In this document: one piece after another, positions 7,070-14,294 of the stretch | Layout of the letters: each line of letters begins with the position of its first letter | Numbering within the stretch: position 1 is the stretch's first letter | NCBI GenBank assembly: GCA_900553065.1 | Contig: USBZ01000016.1 | Coordinates: 1 to 39,312, forward strand | Length of the DNA: 39,312 nucleotides | Source of the DNA: an uncultured Desulfovibrio sp. | GTDB taxonomy: Bacteria > Desulfobacterota > Desulfovibrionia > Desulfovibrionales > Desulfovibrionaceae | Direction of reading: 5' to 3' | Made by a program: the position numbers and the translations under genes | Notes under the pieces: generated by a model | Databases searched by the model: none | The model's input: the letters and a program-made list of their open reading frames with translations, nothing else | Told to the model about the DNA's origin: nothing

Positions 7070-7371
7070 AACGGATAGGCCTTTTGATATTGTGTCTGTT
7101 CGCGCCGCTTCTGGCGTATTCCGCCGAAACGGAAGCCCCCGCCGGGGCGGATATCGTGGCCGTGCTGCTCACCTATTTCCCGGATTCCTGGGGCGGGTGG
7201 GTCACGCTGGTGGTAACGGTGTGCGCTGCCGTGGCGGCGGTGTGGAGCCGCCCGACCGATGATGCCAATATCTTTGTCCGCATGCTGTATGCGGTGGTGA
7301 ACGCCGTGGGCTTCAATGCAGGCAAGGCGCAGAACGCCGACGATGCGGCGGCGAAAAAGATACGGCTGTGA
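7066..7371 (+). CDS. small membrane protein of the lysis cassette
   Basis: This encodes 101 residues from the ATG at 7066, with AAGGAG upstream and ATGA overlap with the endolysin stop. There is a clear signal peptide (KRIGLLILCLFAPLLAYSA, likely cut after SAYSA-like residues ~18-20) and a transmembrane stretch (WVTLVVTVCAAVAAVW, ~47-62), followed by a soluble tail ending AAAKKIRL. The position between endolysin and spanin-like genes suggests a lysis accessory such as a holin partner or antiholin. I do not recognise the exact family. Confidence 0.6.
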   Translation: MKRIGLLILCLFAPLLAYSAETEAPAGADIVAVLLTYFPDSWGGWVTLVVTVCAAVAAVWSRPTDDANIFVRMLYAVVNAVGFNAGKAQNADDAAAKKIRL

Positions 7372-7565
7372 GTCGTGTATCGGAAATCATTTACCTTCTG
7401 CTCTCCCTGGGGCTGCGCCTTCTGGACCGGCTGGACGCAAAGAAGGCTGCGGAGTTTCGCACTGCTGTGCTTGGCGATCCTGCCGGCGAGTGGGTGCGCC
7501 TCATGGGAGGGACGGACAGACGGTCTGAAACAGGCGCCGACAACACCGGGGGCCGTGGTCACTGA
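7368..7565 (+). CDS. small lysis-cassette protein overlapping a lipoprotein gene
   Basis: This encodes 65 residues from a GTG start that overlaps the previous stop (GTGA). It has a short amphipathic or hydrophobic N-terminus (VSEIIYLLLSLGLRLLDRLD) and then KKAAEFRTAVLGDPAGEWVRLMGG. It is entirely overlapped, in another frame, by the lipoprotein gene at 7375. The pair has the nested geometry of Rz/Rz1 spanins, but this member is short for an i-spanin and lacks a long periplasmic coiled coil. Function uncertain. Confidence 0.5.
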   Translation: MSRVSEIIYLLLSLGLRLLDRLDAKKAAEFRTAVLGDPAGEWVRLMGGTDRRSETGADNTGGRGH

Positions 7566-7689
7566 AGGCTGGTCCCATAACTACAACGGAAAGGAAGTCA
7601 CGGAAGAAGGCACATGGGTGCACCTTCCTGCAGGAGAAGCGGGGAACCTGCTTTTGTGGGTGAAACAGGCAGAGGAGATATGCCGATGA
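7375..7689 (+). CDS. lipoprotein, o-spanin-like
   Basis: This encodes 104 residues from a GTG at 7375; no better in-frame start is visible, so the true start is uncertain. RRLRSFALLCLAILPASGC is a lipoprotein signal ending in a lipobox-like ASGC, giving a mature lipoprotein of ~65 residues with GWSHNYNGKEVTEEGTWVHLPAGEAGNLLLWVKQAEE. Its start lies inside the 65-residue gene at 7368 in a different frame, as Rz1 lies within Rz. A role as outer-membrane spanin subunit is inferred from lipobox, nesting and position in the lysis cassette. Confidence 0.55.
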   Translation: MYRKSFTFCSPWGCAFWTGWTQRRLRSFALLCLAILPASGCASWEGRTDGLKQAPTTPGAVVTEGWSHNYNGKEVTEEGTWVHLPAGEAGNLLLWVKQAEEICR

Positions 7690-8192
7690 ACAGCATGGGG
7701 CCACGTCACGCCGCCGAGTATCTGGACTGGTTTCTGGGCATGTGGCCGATAGCGCTTCTGTCCCTTCTGCTTACGCTGTTGAAGACGGAACGGCTCAAGA
7801 GGAGCTACCGGGAGCGCAGCGGCCTGGACCTGGTCATAAGCATGATCTGTTCCGGTCTCATAAGCGGAACCATGGCGCTGGGGGCGGTGGCGCTGCTGCC
7901 GCTTTTCATATCGGAACCGACAAGCGGCATGGAAATAGGCGTGGCCATATTCGTGAACCTGTTCGGGTTCAAGGGCGTGGACGTGGTGATCCGCCGTCTG
8001 TGCGGATTCTCCGTAGTGAACCTCATGGACGCGGAAGATATCAACGTCATACGCGAATCCATGACGCCGGAGCAACAGGCGGAACATGCCCGCAACTGTC
8101 CTTTTCGGTGCAAGGGTTGTGAAGGAGGAAAGGAATGCCTGGAAAAAGAAGCAACGGACTGCTGTCCAGGCACCGGGAAGGACGGCGCGTAG
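7686..8192 (+). CDS. phage holin with Cys-rich tail
   Basis: This encodes 168 residues. The ATG at 7686 is chosen over 7680 because GAGGAG (7672-7677) is then eight bases away. Three hydrophobic segments (WPIALLSLLLTLL; VISMICSGLISGTMALGAVALLPLFI; GVAIFVNLFGFKGVDVVI) have the layout of class I lambda-S-like holins, which form inner-membrane holes to release the endolysin. The C-terminal tail is unusual: CPFRCKGC...KECLEKEATDCC has seven Cys within ~25 residues, possibly a metal site. It overlaps the next gene by 58 bases. Confidence 0.68.
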   Translation: MNSMGPRHAAEYLDWFLGMWPIALLSLLLTLLKTERLKRSYRERSGLDLVISMICSGLISGTMALGAVALLPLFISEPTSGMEIGVAIFVNLFGFKGVDVVIRRLCGFSVVNLMDAEDINVIRESMTPEQQAEHARNCPFRCKGCEGGKECLEKEATDCCPGTGKDGA

Positions 8193-8887
8193 ACCCGTTC
8201 TGGAAAACGGGCGGACGCAACACGCGCACGCTTTTCATGCCGGCCATTGAAGCACATGGCGTTCTGACAAAGGAGTTGGAGGCTCGAAAGCTGGAACTCG
8301 ATCCGGCGGAAGTGGCGGCTGTGGAGATAGCCGCGCTGGTGAACACGCTCAAGGTTTACCGTGCGGGCATAGTGCAGATACTCCGGCAGCGTTATGTGCG
8401 CGGAGATTCCTACTGGAAGCAGTTTGTTACGGTGAAGTACCCGCGTGGGCGTTCGGCGCTCCATACCACGAAGAAATACGGAACCGCCTACAAGAACATC
8501 GCCGGCGGCCGGGTGCGCGTGAAGGGCCCCAGAAAGGTGAACATCAAAGAGTGGGAACTGACCTATGGGAGGAAGGGACTCGGCGTCCAGGTGCTCCGCA
8601 ACGGCGGAGTGAAGGAAATCAGAACGTCGTTTCTCGGGCACGGCCACGGCGGCCGGGTGCTGGCCTACCGCCGCACGGGAAAGTTCTACGTCAATGAAAA
8701 AGGCTGGCTGCGCGAGCATATCACCCCTGTGAGCACCACGGCCGGTCTGGAGATTCTCCAGGAAGTCCGTCACCGTCTGCCCGCGCTGGACACGTTGCGC
8801 GAGGATGTGGGGCTTTATATGCAACGTGCGGTCATAGGGCAGCTCGACCTGATGTTGTCCCGTAAAAAGAGAAGGAAAAAGGCGTGA
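8135..8887 (+). CDS. phage tail completion protein, gpZ-like
   Basis: This encodes 250 residues, with GGAGGAAAGG before the ATG. It is basic, with a coiled N-terminal part and a beta-rich centre (GRVRVKGPRKVNIKEWELTYGRKGLGVQVLRNG), and it ends in a Lys/Arg-rich tail RKKRRKKA. Size and position, after the capsid and lysis genes and before the head-tail connector, resemble lambda minor tail protein Z or Mu-type virion morphogenesis proteins. The identity is inferred mainly from position and general resemblance. Confidence 0.5.
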   Translation: MPGKRSNGLLSRHREGRRVDPFWKTGGRNTRTLFMPAIEAHGVLTKELEARKLELDPAEVAAVEIAALVNTLKVYRAGIVQILRQRYVRGDSYWKQFVTVKYPRGRSALHTTKKYGTAYKNIAGGRVRVKGPRKVNIKEWELTYGRKGLGVQVLRNGGVKEIRTSFLGHGHGGRVLAYRRTGKFYVNEKGWLREHITPVSTTAGLEILQEVRHRLPALDTLREDVGLYMQRAVIGQLDLMLSRKKRRKKA

Positions 8888-9246
8888 ACATACTGGACAG
8901 ACTGGACGCGGACATGAACGCCGTGTTCTCCCAGGAGGACGGCATAACGGAAGCGTGCACTGTGGAGAACGTGGCCCTGCGCTGCTTTTATGAATACCCC
9001 ACGGAGGACGCGCAGCCCGGCTCCGCCCGAGTGGCCACGCCGGTGCGCGCTCCGTACGCCACGCTGCTGGTCACGGAAGTGAAAAAGAAGCTCGGCCGCA
9101 GACTGAAACGCGGGGATATCCTCGCAGTTCGCGGCAAGACGTTCCGCATAGAAGTGATCCGTCCCGACGGCATAGGAGGGCTTGTGTGCAAACTGAAAAG
9201 ACAGGAGGCGGCAGGTGACGCTCAACGAGTTCCAGAACAGAGCTGA
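8884..9246 (+). CDS. head-tail connector (gpFII-like)
   Basis: This encodes 120 residues from a GTG that overlaps the previous stop (GTGA). The pattern MNILDRLDADMNAVFS, then RAPYATLLVTEVKKKLGRRLKRGDILAVRGKTFRIEVIRPDGIGGLVCKLKR, resembles the small beta-barrel head-tail joining proteins (lambda gpFII / Phage_attach). They close the portal complex and dock the tail. The last ten residues overlap the MazG-like gene in another frame. Confidence 0.55.
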   Translation: MNILDRLDADMNAVFSQEDGITEACTVENVALRCFYEYPTEDAQPGSARVATPVRAPYATLLVTEVKKKLGRRLKRGDILAVRGKTFRIEVIRPDGIGGLVCKLKRQEAAGDAQRVPEQS

Positions 9247-9538
9247 GGAATTTACCGAGTCCTATTTCGACAGCGTGGACCACTGCGCAATCGTGCTCGG
9301 CGAAGAAGCGGGAGAAGTCCTCGGAAAGGTCAAAAAGTGGGGTAGGGACGCCGGATTTGATCGGGATTCCCCTCAGTTCAAGGGCATAAAAGATGAACTC
9401 GGTGACGTGCTCTGGTGCGTGTCCCGCATGGCCACACAGTGCGGTTGGACGCTGGAAGAGATAGGTCAGGCCAGCTGCAGAAAGCTTGCGGACCGCAAGG
9501 CACGCGGCATGCTGCACGGGGAAGGAGATGACAGGTGA
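9215..9538 (+). CDS. MazG-like nucleotide pyrophosphohydrolase
   Basis: This encodes 107 residues from a GTG with AGGAGG nearby. It is an all-alpha NTP-PPase fold: metal ligands E30-E31-x-x-E34 and E61-x-x-D64 (GEEAGE ... IKDELGDVLW) are all present, so it should be active. Such enzymes hydrolyse NTPs, dNTPs or alarmone-like nucleotides to monophosphates in the cytoplasm. It is an accessory gene placed inside the structural operon, between the head-tail connector and the tail terminator. Phage MazG proteins are thought to alter host nucleotide pools; the substrate here is unknown. Confidence 0.8.
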   Translation: MTLNEFQNRAEEFTESYFDSVDHCAIVLGEEAGEVLGKVKKWGRDAGFDRDSPQFKGIKDELGDVLWCVSRMATQCGWTLEEIGQASCRKLADRKARGMLHGEGDDR

Positions 9539-9636
9539 GTACGTTTTTTGTTCTGGTGTTCGCGACTTTTTGCGGCTCTCTTCTGGCCGGGGTTGTGTGG
9601 TGGCTCGTTGCCTCCATGTTTGAGGAGCGTGACTGA
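9535..9636 (+). CDS. 33-residue membrane peptide
   Basis: A GTG at 9535 overlaps the mazG-like stop, and the TGA at 9634-9636 overlaps the next ATG by one base. The gene is thus coupled on both sides. It encodes MSTFFVLVFATFCGSLLAGV...FEERD, a single transmembrane helix with an acidic tail. The upstream AGGAGATGACAG provides a ribosome site. No family is recognised. The tight coupling argues that it is real. Confidence 0.5.
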   Translation: MSTFFVLVFATFCGSLLAGVVWWLVASMFEERD

Positions 9637-10244
9637 TGGCGGCCGATATCATGGGCGCATTGCCGGCGCATCCTCGCACAGCATTGCGTCAGGCCGTGGG
9701 GGCACTCATAGAACAAGCAGGCTTTTCCGGCCGCGTGTATCTGAACCCTGAAGAGCCCTGGGACGCTCCCTCGTTCCCCAGTGTGGGCGTCTATATCATG
9801 AGCGAACAGGCAGCGGAAACGGACCTTTCTCCCCGGCCTGACAGCCGGGAAGCCGAGCTTGCGGTGGACATACTGGAAGCCGTGCGGGGTACGGATCTTC
9901 CCCTCGATGACCGCATAGAGGCGTTGGAGCTCATCGTGGACAGGGCGCTGTCCTTTGAAGCCGTGGACAGGGAGTATACGGCCCGCGGCGGCCGGCTGGA
10001 AGACTTTGAATACTCCGGCATAGAGCTCGGCAAGGCCGACAATGGAGAAATCACCATAGCCTGCCTCACGCTCACGTTTACGGCGATTTACCGGATGCCG
10101 GCGCGTGAGGGCAGCATGGATCTGTTCCAGACCGGATTTATCGAATGGGATCTTGCGGACGGGGTGAATCACCCCGACGGCCGCAAAGAGGCAACGGACA
10201 TAGTCACCCTTCCGCAGGATGGTGACGAAAGCAAAGGAGAATGA
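9636..10244 (+). CDS. tail terminator / gpU-like protein
   Basis: This encodes 202 residues. It starts MAADIMGALPAHPRTALRQAVGALIEQAG and contains the typical 'PSVGVYIMSE..AETDLSPRPDSREAELAVDILEA' core, in which the position-specific PR...R.L.l.Vei pattern of minor tail U / tail terminator proteins is visible. These form a ring at the head-proximal end of the tail tube that stops polymerisation and joins the head. The neighbours (connector upstream, sheath downstream) agree. Assignment is moderately secure. Confidence 0.62.
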   Translation: MAADIMGALPAHPRTALRQAVGALIEQAGFSGRVYLNPEEPWDAPSFPSVGVYIMSEQAAETDLSPRPDSREAELAVDILEAVRGTDLPLDDRIEALELIVDRALSFEAVDREYTARGGRLEDFEYSGIELGKADNGEITIACLTLTFTAIYRMPAREGSMDLFQTGFIEWDLADGVNHPDGRKEATDIVTLPQDGDESKGE

Positions 10245-10245
10245 C

Positions 10246-10422
10246 ATGCAGCGCGATCGGATGTTTGTGAAGCCTGCGCCCGGCCGTGTGGTACGCGATC
10301 CTGAAACCGGCCTTCCGATTCCCGAGGGCGGCGTTCAGGTGGAAAAGACGCAGTACTGGTTGCGACGACTCAGGGACAAGGATGTGGAAGAAGTCCACCC
10401 TGAAAGGAAGGAGACGGAATAA
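10246..10422 (+). CDS. DUF2635-like small phage protein
   Basis: This encodes 58 residues from the ATG at 10246, with AAGGAGAATG upstream. MFVKPAPGRVVRDPETGLPIPEGGVQVEKTQYWLRRLRDKDV is the hallmark of the DUF2635 family, found just before tail sheath genes in Mu-like phages. The stop overlaps the sheath ATG (TAATG), implying coupled translation. Function is unknown; it may be a sheath chaperone or minor structural part. Confidence 0.78.
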   Translation: MQRDRMFVKPAPGRVVRDPETGLPIPEGGVQVEKTQYWLRRLRDKDVEEVHPERKETE

Positions 10423-11894
10423 TGGCCATATCGTTCAATGAAGTGCCGCAGGGCATCCTGGTGCCCGGTGCCTATATCGAGTTCGACAACTCTCAGGCCA
10501 TGCAGGGTGCCAGCCTCATGGACTATACGGCGCTCATCTGCGCCCAGATGCTGGACGGCGGAACGGCGGAGCCGCTCAAGGCCTACAGCGTAACCAGTGC
10601 GGAGCGTGCGGCGGAACTTTTCGGCCGCGGTTCTCAGGCTCATCTCATGGCCGGCGCCTTTCTTGAGAACAACAGCTACACGAGCCTCCGCATGATCGGT
10701 GTGGACGATGGAGAAAGCCTGACGAAGGCCACGGGCTCCATAGCTCTGGAAGGTACGGCGACCGTAGGTGCGCCTCTGTATCTGTACATCGCGGGGCAGG
10801 CTGTGTCCGTGCCCTGCGCTACCGGAACAACGGCGGCCAATCTTGCCCAGGCCGTGGCGACGGCGATCAGCGCGGAAGCGGATCTTCCCGTTACCGCCCA
10901 GGCGAGCGATACCACGGTAACACTCACGGCAAAGAACGGCGGAACGCTGGGCAACGAGATGGATATTCGTGTTGCCTACTACAACGAAACCATGCCCGAA
11001 GGCATCAAGCTGACCATTACGGCCATGAGTAAGGGCGCCGGCCAGCCGGACGTGGATGAGCTTATCGCGGCGTGGGGCGACAACTGGTATCACGTGATAG
11101 CCTGGCCGTGGAACGACCGCAGCAGTCTGCGCACGCTGGAAGCCGAGCTTGAAGACCGCTGGGGCCCGCTTCGCCATATCGACGGCGTGGCGATCACGTC
11201 CAAGTCCGGCACATTTTCCGAGCTTCAGGAGTTCGGCAGCGGGGAAGACAAGGGGAACTACGCGCATATCTCCATAGTGGAAGCCTGCAAGACACCCACG
11301 CTTCCCTGTGTCCGTGCCGCAGCCGTGGCCGCACTGGTAGCCTACTACGGTAACAATGATCCCGCACGCCCGTTCCAGACGTTGACCATATCCGGCGACC
11401 TTGCGCCGGCGCAGGAAGACCGTCTTACGCTTGAAGAGCGCAACCTTCTGCTGAAGGCCGGTATAGCCACAACGGTGACCGATGCCGGCGGCAATGTGAC
11501 CATCGAGCGCATGGTGACCAACTATCTCACCACGTCCACCGGTGCGGCGGATACCAGCTATCAGGACGTGAACACGCTGCTGACGCTCTCCTACCTCCGG
11601 TATGATTTCCGGTCCCGTATTCTGCGCAAGTATCCCCGCCACAAGCTGGCGGGCGACACGGAAACCATAGCGCCGGGACAGGCGATCATGACCCCGAAGC
11701 AGGGCAGGGCGGAAGCCGTGGCCGCCTTCCAGGACTGGCAGGAACTCGGCCTTGTGGAAGACATAGCCAAGTTCAAGGCCGGGCTTGTGTGTGAACGCAA
11801 TGCCACGGACGTGAACCGTCTGGACTGGCTCATCACGCCCGATCTCGTCAACCAGTTCCGCGTGGCCGCGGTACAGATACAGTTCAGACTGTAA
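10422..11894 (+). CDS. contractile tail sheath protein (Mu gpL-like)
   Basis: This encodes 490 residues. MAISFNEVPQGILVPGAYIEFDNSQAMQGAS is the typical N-terminus of Mu-type sheaths, and the conserved C-terminal region (YLRYDFRSRILRKYPRHKLAGD...ATDVNRLDWLITPDLVNQFRVAAVQIQFRL) is clear. The sheath surrounds the tail tube and contracts during injection, so the phage is a myovirus. It is followed 12 bases later by the tube gene. Confidence 0.93.
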   Translation: MAISFNEVPQGILVPGAYIEFDNSQAMQGASLMDYTALICAQMLDGGTAEPLKAYSVTSAERAAELFGRGSQAHLMAGAFLENNSYTSLRMIGVDDGESLTKATGSIALEGTATVGAPLYLYIAGQAVSVPCATGTTAANLAQAVATAISAEADLPVTAQASDTTVTLTAKNGGTLGNEMDIRVAYYNETMPEGIKLTITAMSKGAGQPDVDELIAAWGDNWYHVIAWPWNDRSSLRTLEAELEDRWGPLRHIDGVAITSKSGTFSELQEFGSGEDKGNYAHISIVEACKTPTLPCVRAAAVAALVAYYGNNDPARPFQTLTISGDLAPAQEDRLTLEERNLLLKAGIATTVTDAGGNVTIERMVTNYLTTSTGAADTSYQDVNTLLTLSYLRYDFRSRILRKYPRHKLAGDTETIAPGQAIMTPKQGRAEAVAAFQDWQELGLVEDIAKFKAGLVCERNATDVNRLDWLITPDLVNQFRVAAVQIQFRL

Positions 11895-11906
11895 AGGAGC
11901 ATCATC

Positions 11907-12278
11907 ATGGCCATAGGCAACCGCCGTGCGGGCCGTATTTCCTTCAAGGTGGACGGTACGCTTTATGAGGCAAAGGGCAGCTTTTCGTACAATCTCGGCC
12001 TTGACGTAAGAGAGGCCATCATCGGCGCCGACGGCGTGCACGGCTACAAGGAAACGCCGCAGGTGTCCTATATTGAGGGGGCCGTAACCGATAGAGAGGA
12101 CCTTGACCTGGAAGCTCTTGTCGGTGCGGATGAATGCACCGTCACACTGGAGCTCAACAACGGCAAGATCATCACGCTTTCCCGGGCGTGGTTCGCAGGC
12201 GACGGTACGGCGTCCACCGAAGAAGCGGAAATCCCTATCCGTTTTGAATCCAAGAGCCGCGCTCAGGAGGTGAAGTGA
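11907..12278 (+). CDS. tail tube protein (Mu gpM-like)
   Basis: This encodes 123 residues, with AAAGGAG before the ATG. MAIGNRRAGRISFKVDGTLYEAKGSFSYNLG ... REAIIGADGVHGYKETPQVSYIEGAVTDREDL is characteristic of the Mu-type tail tube family. It polymerises into the inner tube through which DNA passes. The position directly after the sheath is invariant in such phages. Its stop overlaps the next start by one base. Confidence 0.9.
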   Translation: MAIGNRRAGRISFKVDGTLYEAKGSFSYNLGLDVREAIIGADGVHGYKETPQVSYIEGAVTDREDLDLEALVGADECTVTLELNNGKIITLSRAWFAGDGTASTEEAEIPIRFESKSRAQEVK

Positions 12279-12553
12279 TGAAGGAGGTCACTCCCGTCAC
12301 CGTGACGCTGAACTATCCCGTACAGTTCGGGGACGAACTCGTCACGGAACTGAAGTTCACCCGCCGCGTGCGTTTTTCAGACATGGCCGACGCTTCAGCC
12401 GGGGCCCTGAGCATGGCGGACATGGCCCGCATCATCGGCAGGCTGACAGGGCAGGACAGACAGGTCATCATGCGTCTGGAAGGGGACGACATTGCCCGCG
12501 TCATGGAGGCGGCCACGCCTTTTTTAGGGAGTGGCCGGACGACTGGCGAGTAG
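12278..12553 (+). CDS. tail assembly chaperone, short form (gp41/gpE-like)
   Basis: This encodes 91 residues from the ATG at 12278, seven bases after AGGAGG. MKEVTPVTVTLNYPVQFGDELVTELKFTRRVRFSDM... matches the Mu gp41-type tail assembly chaperone family. The protein coats the tape measure during tail assembly and is not in the virion. Near the 3' end the frame passes through a slippery heptamer (12520-12526), and a -1 shift yields a longer form (see next entry). Confidence 0.82.
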   Translation: MKEVTPVTVTLNYPVQFGDELVTELKFTRRVRFSDMADASAGALSMADMARIIGRLTGQDRQVIMRLEGDDIARVMEAATPFLGSGRTTGE

Positions 12554-12684
12554 CCGCAGGGTTCCTTCTGGCGGAGTGCCACACGCCGCCGAGTGAGATC
12601 ATGGCCATGACCGGCCCGGAACTTCGGTTCTGGGCCGGGTGCCTGGCCGCATACGGAAAAGAGAAGAACCATGGCAAAAAATAA
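12278..12684 (+). CDS. tail assembly chaperone, long -1 frameshift product
   Basis: After codon 83 a -1 shift at T TTT TTA moves translation into the frame starting AGG at 12526. That frame stays open for 52 codons: REWPDDWRVAAGFLLAECHT...MTGPELRFWAGCLAAYGKEKNHGKK, ending TAA at 12682-12684, 14 bases into the tape-measure gene. The predicted product is 135 residues. The extension has no credible start of its own at its upstream end. Two-product tail chaperones made by frameshifting are a conserved feature of long-tailed phages (lambda G/GT, P2 E/E', Mu 41/42). Confidence 0.8.
12520..12526 (+). promoter_or_regulatory. programmed -1 ribosomal frameshift site
   Basis: T12520 TTT(12521-12523) TTA(12524-12526) is exactly the X XXY YYZ heptamer in the frame of the chaperone gene, with tRNAs able to re-pair as TTT TTT. 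GC-rich sequence follows, but I do not see an obvious strong stem. The zero frame ends 27 bases later, at 12551-12553. Confidence 0.8.
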
Positions 12685-14293
12685 AGTCTCCATAGATTTT
12701 GTCATAGGAGCCTATGACAAATTCTCCGGCGCGTTCGCGCAGTTCAACGCGAAGATTGAATCGGCGACCGCCGCCGTAAGCCGTATGCAGGCGCAGGTGT
12801 CCCGTTTCAGTCAGAGAAGCGGACTCGCCCGTGTCGCCGGAGCCGCCGGTGACGTGGCCGACGCCTTCATTGGTATAGGTGACGGCGCCATGGAGTCACT
12901 GAGCCGCGTCACCGGGGCGCTCGGCAAAATGACACTGCTTCTCGGCGGGACCACGGGCGGCATGCTTGCGCTTGCATCGGCTACCGCCGAGCAGGCGCAG
13001 GCTGCCGAACGCTCTGCGCAGCAGATCGGCGTTGCCGCAACGGACCTGCAGAAGCTGCAATATGCCGCGTCTACGGTGAACGTGGAAGCAGAGGACATGA
13101 CCGACATTCTTTCCGATCTTACGGAAAAGATGGTGGAAGCCGGGGACTCGGACGATCTGGCCGCCATGTTCAAGGCTCTGGGCGTATCGGTGAAGAACGC
13201 CGACGGCACCATGAAGAACTCCGCCCAGGTCATTATGGAGATAGCCGACGCCTTTTCCGGCATGCAGGACGGCGCGGTGAAGACGAAACTCGCCATTGAA
13301 CTCATGGGCGACGAAGGCCGCAAGCTCATTCCCGTGCTCAACAAGGGATCTGCCGGACTCAAGGAGTTGGGCCGGGAGGCTGAACGGGCCGGTGTAGTGT
13401 TTGATGATACGGCACGCAATGATGCCCGGCGTTTTCAGGAGTCCCTGCGGGGAGTGGAAACTCAGACCTCCGGCCTTCGCAACGCCATAGGGCGGCAGCT
13501 CATGCCGGTGATCACTCCGGTCATGGAAAAGTTCGAGGGCTGGCTGAATCTGAACAAGGACCTTATCGCTGTAAAAACCGGCGAGTGGGTGCAGAAAATA
13601 GCGGACAACATCCCGGCTTTTCTGGACGGTGCTGAACGCTGGCTCACTACCGGCGGCAAGGTACTCGGCTGGTGCAGTGACTTCATCGACAACACCATAG
13701 GCATGGAGAACGCCCTGAAGCTCCTAGCTCTGTATCTGGGTACGCCGTTTATTCGGTCATTGTTCAATGCAGGCAAGGCAATAGCCGCCTTCGGACTGGC
13801 CCTTTCCATCAACCCCATAGGCGCATTCCTTACCGCCATAGGGTTGCTCGTGGCCGCAGGCTGGTGGCTTTACAACAACTGGGAAGATATTTCCGCCGGT
13901 GTGAAAAAGTTTTGTTCGGAAGTTTCAAACGCGGTCCAGGGCGTTTCCGACGTCCAGGACGCGGCGGACGCATACGGCATAGACCTGGAAGATACCGACG
14001 CGCTCATGGATCCGGAGAACGCCCGACTGTTGGCTGAAGCGGCCAATAAGAACCGCCGTGAGCCTCGGACGGAACCGTCCGCGCCAGAAAGTACGTCGTC
14101 CGGTTTTTCCGATCTTGCCCGTTCCGGCTCGGTGTCGTCTGAAACGGTGCGCAAGGAAGAGAAAGAGGTAACGCACAAGGTGGAGCTTGTTATTCCTGCC
14201 GGTATGGAAGCCAGAGTTGATCAACAGGCCAGCGACGCCGTCAAGGTGAAGCGCGACAACATGGGCTACGGCTGGTCTTTTGCGGGGGTGTGA
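12671..14293 (+). CDS. tail tape measure protein
   Basis: This encodes 540 residues. MAKNKVSIDFVIGAYDKFSGAFAQFNAKIESATAAVSRMQ is a typical tape-measure opening, followed by a long Ala-rich helical region and a hydrophobic block at ~355-405 (LLALYLGTPFIRSLF...IGAFLTAIGLLVAAGWWLY), thought to insert in the host membrane. The tape measure fixes tail length; at ~1.5 A per residue this predicts a tail of roughly 80 nm (inference). The last 60 residues (KEEKEVTHKVELVIP...) are beta-like. It begins inside the frameshifted chaperone frame. Confidence 0.88.
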   Translation: MAKNKVSIDFVIGAYDKFSGAFAQFNAKIESATAAVSRMQAQVSRFSQRSGLARVAGAAGDVADAFIGIGDGAMESLSRVTGALGKMTLLLGGTTGGMLALASATAEQAQAAERSAQQIGVAATDLQKLQYAASTVNVEAEDMTDILSDLTEKMVEAGDSDDLAAMFKALGVSVKNADGTMKNSAQVIMEIADAFSGMQDGAVKTKLAIELMGDEGRKLIPVLNKGSAGLKELGREAERAGVVFDDTARNDARRFQESLRGVETQTSGLRNAIGRQLMPVITPVMEKFEGWLNLNKDLIAVKTGEWVQKIADNIPAFLDGAERWLTTGGKVLGWCSDFIDNTIGMENALKLLALYLGTPFIRSLFNAGKAIAAFGLALSINPIGAFLTAIGLLVAAGWWLYNNWEDISAGVKKFCSEVSNAVQGVSDVQDAADAYGIDLEDTDALMDPENARLLAEAANKNRREPRTEPSAPESTSSGFSDLARSGSVSSETVRKEEKEVTHKVELVIPAGMEARVDQQASDAVKVKRDNMGYGWSFAGV

Positions 14294-14294
14294 C

